Shown here piece by piece: positions 6,593 through 12,521 of a DNA stretch of 12,521 bases. Where the stretch lies: assembly GCA_949739085.1 (NCBI GenBank), contig CATIYU010000296.1, positions 1 through 12,521 of the forward strand, written 5' to 3'. This DNA is from an uncultured Eubacteriales bacterium (GTDB taxonomy: Bacteria > Bacillota_A > Clostridia > Oscillospirales > Oscillospiraceae). The position numbers were made by a program, and so were the translations under genes. The notes under the pieces are model-generated. The model did not search any database. It worked only from the letters and a program-made list of their open reading frames with translations, and was not told the DNA's origin. How positions within the stretch are numbered: position 1 is the first letter of the stretch; every line of letters starts with the position of its first letter.

Positions 6593-7951
6593 ATGTATCC
6601 CAACGAAAACAACAATGAAAGAAGCAATTACGAATACCACTACACCTACCGCCCCTCCGGCGGCGAACCCCTCCCCAGCCTGGAGCCCGTCCCGCCCCAG
6701 AAGCACAAAACCGGCCTGGGCAAGCGCATTGTGGCGGGAGTCCTCTGCGGGACCCTGCTGCTGGGCAGCTCCTTCGGTGTGGGCTGGCTGGTCCGGGACC
6801 ACTTCCACAGCGGCGGCGAGACCCAGCTCTACCGCAGCGACCGCCAGCTGCCCGAGGTCAAAACCGTCAGCGTCAACGGCACGGACCGCCTGACCTACCC
6901 GGAGATTTACCGGGCCAACGTGGACAGCTCCGTCAGCATCAACGTTATTTCCGTCTCCCAGGGCTACAACTTCTTTGGCCGCCAGGTCCAGACCGCCAGC
7001 TCCGGCAGCGGCTTCATCATCAGCAAGGACGGCTATATCGTCACCAACTACCACGTGGTGGGCGGCGGCACCAGCGTGGAGGTCACCCTCAATAACGGCA
7101 AGACCTTCCCCGCCCAGATCATCGGCGGAGACCCGGACTACGACATCGCCGTCATCAAGGTGGACCCCGGCGAGACAGAGCTCCAGCCCGTGGTGCTGGG
7201 CGCCTCCTCCAGCCTCCAGGTGGGGGACGAGGTGGTGGCCATCGGCAACCCCCTGGGCGAGCTGACCTTCTCCATGAGCGAGGGCATCGTCTCCTGCCTC
7301 AACCGGGAGATCAACGTGGACAACACCCCCTTTAACATGATCCAGGTGACAGCCGCCGTCAACTCCGGCAACTCCGGCGGCCCCCTCTTCAACATCTACG
7401 GCGAGGTGGTGGGCATCGTCTCCGCCAAGTACAGCAGCAACAACGCCTCCGCCACTAGCGCGTCCGTGGAGGGTCTGGGCTTCGCCATCCCTATTGACGA
7501 CGTGCTCAGCATGATTCAGGACATCATTGAGAACGGGCAGGTCACCTCCAAAGCCTATATGGGCGTGACCGTGGCTGACGCGGCCTACTATCCGGAGACC
7601 GGCGTGCGCAGCGGCGCGTACCTGGCCGAGGTGGTGGAGGACGGCCCCGCCGCCAGAGCGGGCCTCCAGGCGGGGGACGTCATCACCATGCTGGGCACCA
7701 CCACCATCACCTCCCAGGACGACGTCACCAGCGCCATGGGCAGCAAGAGCTACCGGGCTGGGGACACTACCACCGTCACTTTTGTCCGGGACGGACAGGT
7801 GATGACCACGGAGCTGACCTTCGGCAGCACCACGGAGAAGCCCCAGGAGGAGCCCACCGTCGAGCCCAGCCGTCAGGACGGCCAGCAGGGCGGCTACGGC
7901 GATATGGACGATTTCTTTAACGAGTTCTTCGGCGGCGGCTTCGGCCAGTAA
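6593..7951 (+). CDS. htrA: Membrane-anchored HtrA/DegP-type serine protease with PDZ domain
   Basis: Degrades misfolded or mislocalised proteins at the outer face of the cytoplasmic membrane. The protein has 452 residues. A hydrophilic, proline-rich cytoplasmic tail (1-44) is followed by one membrane segment (about 45-67, IVAGVLCGTLLLG and onward), then the trypsin-like domain. The catalytic triad is complete: H154 in TNYHVVGG, D184 in DYDIAVIKV and S261 in NSGNSGGPL. One PDZ domain follows (about 320-410, including AYMGVTV, GPAARAGLQAGDVI and a GQVMTTELTFG end). The C-terminus is an acidic linker and an unusual aromatic tail, DDFFNEFFGGGFGQ. The ATG at 6593 is set by a strong ribosome site. 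It is a single-gene unit with its own promoter, upstream TTTCAG array and terminator at 8018-8065. In Bacillus, genes of this type respond to secretion stress through CssRS; a similar control here is inferred, and no such kinase-regulator pair is in the window. Confidence 0.96.
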   Translation: MYPNENNNERSNYEYHYTYRPSGGEPLPSLEPVPPQKHKTGLGKRIVAGVLCGTLLLGSSFGVGWLVRDHFHSGGETQLYRSDRQLPEVKTVSVNGTDRLTYPEIYRANVDSSVSINVISVSQGYNFFGRQVQTASSGSGFIISKDGYIVTNYHVVGGGTSVEVTLNNGKTFPAQIIGGDPDYDIAVIKVDPGETELQPVVLGASSSLQVGDEVVAIGNPLGELTFSMSEGIVSCLNREINVDNTPFNMIQVTAAVNSGNSGGPLFNIYGEVVGIVSAKYSSNNASATSASVEGLGFAIPIDDVLSMIQDIIENGQVTSKAYMGVTVADAAYYPETGVRSGAYLAEVVEDGPAARAGLQAGDVITMLGTTTITSQDDVTSAMGSKSYRAGDTTTVTFVRDGQVMTTELTFGSTTEKPQEEPTVEPSRQDGQQGGYGDMDDFFNEFFGGGFGQ

Positions 7952-8017
7952 CCGCGCTTCCGGGGTGGAATTCCCCTTCATATATGCTTATTCTCTCTCT
8001 TTCTTTCTCTTTCTCCT

Positions 8018-8065
8018 AAATCTGGAGCGGGCGCGGGATGATCCCCGTGCCCGCTCTGGATTTTT
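8018..8065 (+). terminator. Long intrinsic terminator after htrA
   Basis: The arm AAATCTGGAGCGGGC plus GCGGG (8018-8037) pairs with CCCGT plus GCCCGCTCTGGATTT (to about 8063). This is about 20 bp with three G-U pairs around a short ATGATC-type loop, followed by T residues at 8061-8065. The 5' A residues pair with the T-tract. It is preceded by an unbroken 27-nt pyrimidine run (7991-8017). Confidence 0.85.
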
Positions 8066-8084
8066 CCGCCGCCCTCCGGAATCC

Positions 8085-8113
8085 GCATATCCGCCGCCCG
8101 GCCCGCATAGAAT
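8085..8113 (+). promoter_or_regulatory. Sigma-E-type sporulation promoter of spoIIP
   Basis: -35-like GCATATC (8085-8091, 6 of 7 to KMATATT), a 14-nt spacer, and -10-like CATAGAAT (8106-8113, 7 of 8 to CATACAHT). The spacing matches the Bacillus sigma-E consensus. Transcription would start near 8120, about 20 nt before the ribosome site. In Bacillus spoIIP is a mother-cell sigma-E gene, which fits. Confidence 0.65.
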
Positions 8114-8138
8114 GGACAAGCCAGCAAAAGACAATGTC

Positions 8139-8144
8139 AGGAGG
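8139..8144 (+). promoter_or_regulatory. Ribosome binding site that fixes the start of spoIIP
   Basis: AGGAGG, 10 nt before ATG 8155. In-frame starts further upstream (8038 and 8134) lack a site; 8038 also lies inside the preceding terminator. Confidence 0.8.
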
Positions 8145-8154
8145 ATTGCGCGCC

Positions 8155-9348
8155 ATGACCATTCAACGCAGGCCCCGGCCCCAGCGCCGCCGCCAACTTA
8201 CCGCCCTGCTGCTCTCCGGGGCAGTTCTATACCTGGTGGCCGCCACCGCCGCCAGCCCCTCCGCCCAGTCCGCCCGGTCCGCCCTGGAGGCCCTGGGCCG
8301 GCAGGGGAGCCTTGCCCTGGGCCTTCTCCGGGCCCAACTGGGGGACTTCCAGCTGGACGCCGCCCTCCCCGCCTCCCTCACCCTGGCCATCGGCCAGAGC
8401 CCGGTGCTCTTCTCCAGCCAGGATGCCGTACTGGAGCTGCGCCACACGGTGGAACCCGACGACAGCGGCGGCACAGACAGCGACGCCCCAGACGTCCCCC
8501 CTGTGCCGGACGTCTCCATCCCCGAGGAACCCACACAGCCGGAGACCCCCCTGCTCTTCGCTGACAACGGCGTCAACGCCAAGACCCTGGTCCCCTCCAC
8601 CGCCGAGGGCTACGTGGTGGCCGGGGACGTGTACATCAGCAACCGCACGGACTACAGCCTGGACGCCGCCGGTTTTGACGGCGCCTTTGCCGCCGCGCTC
8701 TCCCAAGAGGAGGGCCCTCAGGTGCTCATCGTCCACACCCACGGCAGCGAAGCCTACACCATGCCGCCGGGACAGGAGTACGTCCCCAGCGGCGAGGCCC
8801 GCACCACCGACTCCAATTACAACGTAGTACGGGTGGGCGACGAGCTGGCGCGCACCCTGGAGGACGCGGGGCTCAGCGTCCTCCACGACGCCACCCTCCA
8901 CGACTACCCCGAGTACAGCGGCGCATATGGCCGCTCCCTGGCCTCGGTGGAGGACTATCTGGCCCGCTACCCCTCCATCGTGTTCGTCCTGGACGTCCAC
9001 CGGGACGCTATCTCCGACGGGGACGGAAGCCCCTACAAGGTGGTCAGCGCGGTGAACGGCGTCAACGCCGCCCAGATGTCCTTTGTCATCGGCACCGACG
9101 GCGGCGGGCTGGAGCACCCCCTCTGGCGGGAGAACCTAAAGTTTGCCGCCGCCATCCAGCAGCACCTTCTGGACAGCTTCCCCACCCTCATGCGGCCCAT
9201 TACCGTGCGCAACTCCCGCTATAACCAGCACGTCACCGCCGGGAGCCTCCTGGTGGAGATGGGGGCCGCCGGAAACTCCCTGGACGAGGCCCTGCTCTCC
9301 GCCCGGCTGCTGGGTCAGGCCATGGCCGAGGTCATCTTACACAAATAA
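8155..9348 (+). CDS. spoIIP: Stage II sporulation protein P, peptidoglycan amidase/endopeptidase
   Basis: Cuts septal peptidoglycan during engulfment as part of the SpoIID-SpoIIM-SpoIIP machine in the mother-cell membrane. The protein has 397 residues. A very basic N-terminus (RRPRPQRRR) is followed by one membrane segment (about 14-34), an alpha-helical stretch, an acidic proline-rich linker (about 100-145), and the C-terminal hydrolase domain. The catalytic domain shows LIVHTHGSEAY (H194, H196, E199), AYGRSL, VLDVHRDA (H282), SRYNQHVTAG and LLVEMGAAGN (E368), the amidase-like zinc site and catalytic Glu pattern. It is transcribed alone behind a sigma-E-like promoter; the gpr protease gene that precedes spoIIP in Bacillus is absent, and htrA lies there instead. 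No SpoIID or SpoIIM gene is in the window. Confidence 0.96.
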   Translation: MTIQRRPRPQRRRQLTALLLSGAVLYLVAATAASPSAQSARSALEALGRQGSLALGLLRAQLGDFQLDAALPASLTLAIGQSPVLFSSQDAVLELRHTVEPDDSGGTDSDAPDVPPVPDVSIPEEPTQPETPLLFADNGVNAKTLVPSTAEGYVVAGDVYISNRTDYSLDAAGFDGAFAAALSQEEGPQVLIVHTHGSEAYTMPPGQEYVPSGEARTTDSNYNVVRVGDELARTLEDAGLSVLHDATLHDYPEYSGAYGRSLASVEDYLARYPSIVFVLDVHRDAISDGDGSPYKVVSAVNGVNAAQMSFVIGTDGGGLEHPLWRENLKFAAAIQQHLLDSFPTLMRPITVRNSRYNQHVTAGSLLVEMGAAGNSLDEALLSARLLGQAMAEVILHK

Positions 9349-9368
9349 TTCCATAGAAATTTATGGAA
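9349..9368. promoter_or_regulatory. 20-bp dyad, candidate operator of the downstream dehydrogenase
   Basis: A perfect 7-bp inverted repeat, TTCCATA (9349-9355) and TATGGAA (9362-9368), separated by 6 bp. It directly follows the spoIIP stop and ends 7 bp before the -35 box of the dehydrogenase promoter. It has no T-tract, so it is more likely a protein-binding dyad than a terminator. Confidence 0.5.
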
Positions 9369-9375
9369 AATACAT

Positions 9376-9404
9376 TTGCTATACTGGGGAATATTTGGTA
9401 GAAT
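9376..9404 (+). promoter_or_regulatory. Sigma-A-type promoter with extended -10 for the Gfo/Idh/MocA gene
   Basis: -35 TTGCTA (9376-9381, 4 of 6), a 17-nt spacer, and -10 TAGAAT (9399-9404, 5 of 6) preceded by TGG, giving an extended -10. The start is near 9411. The ribosome site GAGGAGAG (9435-9442) precedes ATG 9450. Confidence 0.65.
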
Positions 9405-9449
9405 GACAGTATCCCCTTAGCAAATTTCGGGATTGAGGAGAGAATTTTT

Positions 9450-10730
9450 ATGACTAAACCTGTAACCTTCGCCATCTGCGGCTGCGGGAACCGGGGCCTG
9501 GAGGCATACGCCTCCTATCAGACCAATCATCCGGAGAGCATGAAGATCGTTGCCGGGGCGGACAGCCGCCCCGAGCGCCTGGCCATGCTGCGGGAGCGCC
9601 ACGGCGTGGCGGAGAATATGTGCTTCGCCTCTGCCGAGGAACTGCTGGAGCAGCCCAAGCTGGCCGACGTTCTGATTATCGCCACCCAGGACCGCCAGCA
9701 CGTCCCCCAAGCCCTCAAGGCCCTGGATAAGGGCTACCACCTGCTGCTGGAGAAGCCCATCTCCCCCAGCCTCACCGAGTGCCGCCAGCTGCTGGAGAAG
9801 GCCCACGCAGCCAAGCGGGCGGTAGTGGTATGCCACGTGCTGCGCTACACCCGGTTCTATGCCGCCCTGGAGGCCATGCTCCGCCGGGGCGACGTGGGCA
9901 AGGTGCAGACCATCGACGCGGTGGAGCACGTGGGCTACTGGCACTATGTCCACAGCTTCGTCCGGGGCAACTGGCGGCGCAGCGACGAGACCAGCCCCAT
10001 GATCCTGGCCAAGAGCTGCCACGACATGGATATCCTCCGCTGGCTGGCCGGGGAGAAGTGCCTGCGGGTGCAGAGCTTTGGCTCGCTGGACTACTTCCGC
10101 GCGGAGAACGCGCCGGAGGGAGCCGCCCAGCGGTGCATGGACAACTGCTCCTGCAAGGATACCTGCCTCTTCGACGCGGAGAAGCTGTACATCGAGAGCC
10201 CCCGCTGCGGCGTGCGGCGGTTCGGCGACAAGTGGCCCTGCAACATCCTGGTGCGGGAGCCGACCGAGGAGAAGATCCGCGACGTGCTCCACACCAGCCC
10301 CTATGGCCGGTGCGTGTTCCACTGCGACAACGACGTGGTGGACCACCAGACCGTAAACCTGGAGTTTGAGAACAATATTCACGCCACCTTCACCATGACC
10401 GCCTTCACCGAGCTCTGCCGCCGGACCATCAAGATCACCGGCACCCGGGGCGAGATCGAGGGGGAGATGGAGTCCCACAAGATCATCCTCCGCCGCTTCG
10501 GCCAGCCGGAGGAGGTCATCGACCTCCGGGACGGCAAGAGCGAATTCTCCGGCCACGGCGGCGGCGACGGCGGGCTTATGGAGAACTTCTGCAATCTCAT
10601 CGCCAGCGGCGGCACCGAGGGCCTCACCAGCGTGGACGCCTCGGTAGAGAGCCACGTGATGGCCCTGGCCGCAGAGGCGTCCCGGGTGGACGGCGGCAAG
10701 ACCATCACCCTGTCCGAGTTCCAGGGATAA
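9450..10730 (+). CDS. Gfo/Idh/MocA-family NAD(P)-dependent oxidoreductase with cysteine-rich insertion
   Basis: Probably a cytoplasmic dehydrogenase acting on a sugar, inositol or amino-sugar derivative; the substrate cannot be read from sequence. The protein has 426 residues, somewhat long for the family. The N-terminal Rossmann fold has FAICGCGNRG (G11-x-G13-x2-G16), AD at the end of the second strand, and the hallmark EKPIS (E101-K102-P103). The C-terminal domain has AKSCHDMDIL with K188 and H191 in the catalytic region. Residues 229-264 hold six cysteines: C229, C233, C235, C239, C253 and C264, in CMDNCSCKDTC...CGVRRFGDKWPC. This looks like a metal-binding insertion and I recall related patterns in a subset of Gfo/Idh proteins. 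No signal peptide is present. The unit has its own promoter, an upstream dyad and a bidirectional terminator. It converges on nagA, so an amino-sugar role is possible. GH109-type NAD-dependent glycosidases share the fold and are an alternative I cannot exclude. Confidence 0.9.
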   Translation: MTKPVTFAICGCGNRGLEAYASYQTNHPESMKIVAGADSRPERLAMLRERHGVAENMCFASAEELLEQPKLADVLIIATQDRQHVPQALKALDKGYHLLLEKPISPSLTECRQLLEKAHAAKRAVVVCHVLRYTRFYAALEAMLRRGDVGKVQTIDAVEHVGYWHYVHSFVRGNWRRSDETSPMILAKSCHDMDILRWLAGEKCLRVQSFGSLDYFRAENAPEGAAQRCMDNCSCKDTCLFDAEKLYIESPRCGVRRFGDKWPCNILVREPTEEKIRDVLHTSPYGRCVFHCDNDVVDHQTVNLEFENNIHATFTMTAFTELCRRTIKITGTRGEIEGEMESHKIILRRFGQPEEVIDLRDGKSEFSGHGGGDGGLMENFCNLIASGGTEGLTSVDASVESHVMALAAEASRVDGGKTITLSEFQG

Positions 10731-10759
10731 CCAGCACAGTCCCCGCCAGGGGGCGCAAA

Positions 10760-10795
10760 GGAAAAGCCCGCTTTCCAAAGAAGGCGGGCTTTTCC
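10760..10795. terminator. Bidirectional intrinsic terminator between the dehydrogenase gene and nagA
   Basis: GGAAAAGCCCGC (10760-10771) pairs perfectly with GCGGGCTTTTCC (10784-10795). Inner pairs T-G, T-A, T-A and C-G extend the stem to about 16 bp with a CAAA loop. The AAAA/TTTT ends serve as U-tracts in both directions. It lies 30 bp after the dehydrogenase stop and about 215 bp beyond the nagA stop. Confidence 0.85.
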
Positions 10796-11010
10796 TGATG
10801 GAGAAGATTGAGGAAAAACGATACAACCGTTTAGGTTTCTCTCCTAAACTGGCTTTATTTTACCAGTTCTAAGCACTTTTTGTCAACGTTGATATTGCCT
10901 AAATTTCCGGCGGATTCTCCGCTCTCGCCGTAATAATTCACAAAAATCACGAGGTGGTTTTGTAGGAAAATACAATTGACGGGAATTTGCCCTTCCGGGG
11001 CGGACGGCCC
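10796..11010. other. AT-richer convergent intergenic stretch with palindromes, no supported gene
   Basis: This stretch has clearly lower GC than its surroundings. It holds GTTTAGG/CCTAAAC (10829-10849), the palindrome TCAACGTTGA (10883-10892), a small GCGGA/TCCGC hairpin (10910-10922) and TTGTA/TACAA (10960-10975). The minus frame stays open for 51 codons after the nagA stop, but no ribosome site supports translation. Confidence 0.6.
10881..10894. promoter_or_regulatory. cre-like / LacI-family operator-like palindrome
   Basis: TGTCAACGTTGATA contains the perfect 10-bp palindrome TCAACGTTGA and matches the CcpA cre pattern TGWNANCGNTNWCA with a single mismatch. It lies in a convergent gap, away from any visible promoter, which weakens a regulatory reading. 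Confidence 0.3.
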
Positions 11011-12111
11011 TTACTGCCGCTGGCCGTCCACAAACACGGCCACCAGGTTCAGCTCCTTGTCCAGCACCACCAGGTCTGCGGCCCGGCCCGGCTCAATGGC
11101 CCCCGCGTCCTTGAGGCCCACCGCCATGGCAGGGGCGGTGGAGGCGGCGTACACGGCGGCTTCCAGGGGCAGGCCAAAGCGCACCACGTTTCGCAGGGCG
11201 TCCAGCAAGGAGATGGAGCTGCCCGCCAGGGTGCCGTCCAGCAGAGTGGCCTTGTGGTCCTTCACCACGATGGGCTGGCCGCCCAGCTCGTAGTTGCCGT
11301 CGGGCATCCCCGCGCAGCGGAGGGAGTCGGAAATCAGGTTCAGCCGCTCCCCGAAGAGCTGGTAGGTGGCCCGGATTACCGACGGGTGGATGTGGAGGCC
11401 GTCGCAGATAAGCTCCACGCTGGCCCCGGAATCGAAGGCCGCGCCGATGACCCCGGGGGCCCGGTGCAGCAGGGAGGGCATCCCGTTGTAGAGGTGGGTG
11501 GCGTGGGTTGCGCCGGCCTGGAACCCCGCCATGGCGGTGTCATAATCCGCCGTGGTGTGGCCCAGGGAGACGGTGCAGGTCTTGGAGACCGTCTGGATGA
11601 AGGGCAGGGCCCCCTCCTCCTCGCAGGCCACGGTAACCAGCTTCACCATTCCGCCGCTGGCGGCGTTGAGGCGGTCAAAGAGGGCGGCGTCCGGCTTGTG
11701 GAGGTTTTCCGCCGCCTGGGCCCCCCGCTTGGCGTAGCTGAGGAAGGGCCCCTCCAGGTGGACCCCCGCGCACTTGGCCCCGCCCTTGGGGGCGAAGTCC
11801 CGGATGGCGTGCATGGCGGGGGTGAGGACCTCCTCCTTGAGCGTCATGGTGGTGGCCAGGAAGCTGGTGACGCCGTGGGCGGCGTAGTAGTCCGCGATGG
11901 GCTGGAGGCCCTCCGGCTTGCCGTCGGAGAAGTCCTCGCCCACAGCCCCGTGGGTGTGGATATCCACAAAGCCGGGGATGACGTAGCAGTCCGCCGCGTC
12001 CAGGTCCCCTGGGCCCTCCAGCGCGCCTACAGCGGAGATGGTCTTGTCAAATTCAATATCCGCAGTCTGGAAGGTTTTTCCAATAAAAACCTTTCCGTTC
12101 TTGATCCGCAT
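11011..12111 (-). CDS. nagA: N-acetylglucosamine-6-phosphate deacetylase (NagA)
   Basis: Removes acetate from GlcNAc-6-phosphate, giving glucosamine-6-phosphate for glycolysis or cell-wall synthesis; cytoplasmic amidohydrolase. The protein has 366 residues. Motifs in order: DIHTHG (H52, H54), GVHLEGPF (E120), SLGHTTADYD (H185), THATHLYNGM (H206), CDGLHIHP (H240) and LISDSL (D262, catalytic). The HxH pair near the N-terminus suggests a two-metal site like the Bacillus enzyme, where the E. coli type lacks it. The C-terminus ends in the usual small beta-domain (GRAADLVVLDKEL). ATG 12111 has an AAGGGGA site (12119-12125) 7 nt upstream. It follows a DUF3795-like gene by 36 nt on the same strand and is probably in its operon. 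No nagB, nagE or GlcNAc transporter is visible; the upstream part of the operon lies beyond the window. Confidence 0.96.
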   Translation of the reverse strand: MRIKNGKVFIGKTFQTADIEFDKTISAVGALEGPGDLDAADCYVIPGFVDIHTHGAVGEDFSDGKPEGLQPIADYYAAHGVTSFLATTMTLKEEVLTPAMHAIRDFAPKGGAKCAGVHLEGPFLSYAKRGAQAAENLHKPDAALFDRLNAASGGMVKLVTVACEEEGALPFIQTVSKTCTVSLGHTTADYDTAMAGFQAGATHATHLYNGMPSLLHRAPGVIGAAFDSGASVELICDGLHIHPSVIRATYQLFGERLNLISDSLRCAGMPDGNYELGGQPIVVKDHKATLLDGTLAGSSISLLDALRNVVRFGLPLEAAVYAASTAPAMAVGLKDAGAIEPGRAADLVVLDKELNLVAVFVDGQRQ

Positions 12112-12147
12112 AGAAAAGTCCCCTTATCATCAGTTCTTAGTTCGGGC

Positions 12148-12521
12148 TCACGCCCGGGCTGTCCGCCGCTTGTACAGGACGATCTCCCCATTGGAGCCGC
12201 CCTCGCCGTATTCGCAGACCAGAATATGGCTCTCGCTGGCGGCCAGACCGTAGCACCTGGAGCCGCCCCGCGGTTCCAGCTGGCAGCCCAAGTAGACCTT
12301 GCCGTCCTCCAGCAGCCGCACGGTCTGCCCGTTGGACAGGGTGTACGGGAGGTTAATGTAGAAGCCCGGCAGCACGTTGAGGTCCGTGACCTCCGGGAGG
12401 TCCGGGATGTCCAGGGCGTTGCACTCCGCGAGTAGCCGCGATTTCAGCCCGCAGGTCCCGCCGCAGCTGCCGCAGTGCTCCTGGCCCTTTTCCCGGCAGC
12501 AGGCCGCCAGCGGACATTCGC
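12148..12521 (-). CDS. Cysteine-rich DUF3795-like protein, C-terminal part
   Basis: The start is beyond the right edge; 123 residues up to the TGA stop are visible. The first visible segment is cysteine-rich: CPLAACCREKG, then HCGSCGGTCG, then a final AEC, with seven cysteines in 33 residues. This resembles the C-terminal half of DUF3795 proteins (pattern C-x4-C, basic/acidic EKG, HC-x2-C-x3-C), which probably bind zinc or a cluster. A second part, from about LPGFYINLPYTLSNG to the end, looks like a small beta-rich domain (SNGQTVRLLEDGKVYLGC, RCYGLAASESHILV). I do not recognise that part. It is upstream of nagA by 36 nt in the same direction, so likely cotranscribed. A 5-bp CGGGC/GCCCG hairpin with a GTGA loop covers the stop codon. 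The domain name is from recalled patterns only; function unknown. Confidence 0.8.
   Translation of the reverse strand, partial: ECPLAACCREKGQEHCGSCGGTCGLKSRLLAECNALDIPDLPEVTDLNVLPGFYINLPYTLSNGQTVRLLEDGKVYLGCQLEPRGGSRCYGLAASESHILVCEYGEGGSNGEIVLYKRRTARA

Noticed and set aside
6539..7981. 480-codon open frame on the minus strand opposite htrA
   Set aside because: Antisense shadow of a complete protease; composition dominated by Gly, Ala, Val, His and Asp, with no recognisable motif.
9417..10826. 469-codon open frame on the minus strand opposite the dehydrogenase
   Set aside because: Shadow of the Gfo/Idh gene; it runs through the terminator and promoter regions and has no domain signature.
12143..12156. 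Hairpin CGGGC/GCCCG over the stop codon of the DUF3795-like gene as a terminator
   Set aside because: It has no U-tract on the minus strand, and nagA follows within 36 nt with its own ribosome site, so read-through is expected.
10987..12435. 482-codon open frame on the plus strand opposite nagA and the DUF3795-like gene
   Set aside because: It spans two real genes and their intergenic gap in antisense, with biased composition and no ribosome site.
1..12521. CRISPR array, tRNA/rRNA genes, insertion sequence or prophage
   Set aside because: No regularly spaced long repeats, cloverleaf-like sequence, transposase motifs or terminal inverted repeats were seen on reading both strands.

Overview
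The window (about 12.5 kb, GC-rich, dense, Shine-Dalgarno-led genes) reads as chromosome of an endospore-forming, GC-rich member of the Firmicutes/Clostridia. The evidence is a SpoIIP sporulation hydrolase with a sigma-E-like promoter, a long-form RecJ next to a Rel-type (p)ppGpp enzyme, and a PAS/HisKA/receiver hybrid kinase of the kind abundant in gut Oscillospiraceae (Flavonifractor/Lawsonibacter-like). That genus-level placement is inference only. I see no insertion sequence, tRNA, rRNA, CRISPR array or prophage.

Layout. (1) 1-2863, minus strand: recJ (GTG start), then after 58 nt a bifunctional (p)ppGpp synthetase/hydrolase that runs off the left edge. An extended -10 promoter precedes recJ. 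(2) 2864-3118: a short divergent intergenic region with two extended -10 promoters facing outward. (3) 3119-6344, plus strand: a soluble hybrid sensor kinase and, 10 nt later, an ApbE flavin transferase lipoprotein, closed by a strong intrinsic terminator. (4) 6345-7951: an htrA/degP-type membrane serine protease. Its leader carries four TTTCAG hexamers at exactly 11-bp spacing upstream of a sigma-A-type promoter, and a cUCCGg-capped hairpin just upstream of the ribosome binding site. (5) 7952-9348: a long terminator hairpin, then spoIIP as its own unit behind a sigma-E-type promoter. (6) 9349-10795: a Gfo/Idh/MocA dehydrogenase with a cysteine-rich insertion, its own promoter, a 20-bp dyad just upstream, and a bidirectional terminator. 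(7) 10796-11010: an AT-richer convergent gap holding several palindromes and no supported gene. (8) 11011-12521, minus strand: nagA (N-acetylglucosamine-6-phosphate deacetylase) preceded by the end of a cysteine-rich DUF3795-like gene that runs off the right edge.

How they fit together. Most units are independent housekeeping or stress functions: stringent response and repair (rel, recJ), signalling plus extracytoplasmic flavinylation (kinase, apbE), envelope protein quality control (htrA), engulfment during sporulation (spoIIP) and amino-sugar catabolism (nagA, possibly with the convergent dehydrogenase). The most distinctive unexplained element is the 11-bp-periodic TTTCAG array in front of htrA. 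It looks like a response-regulator operator, comparable in logic to CssRS control of htrA-type genes in Bacillus. I did not find an obviously new multi-gene system.
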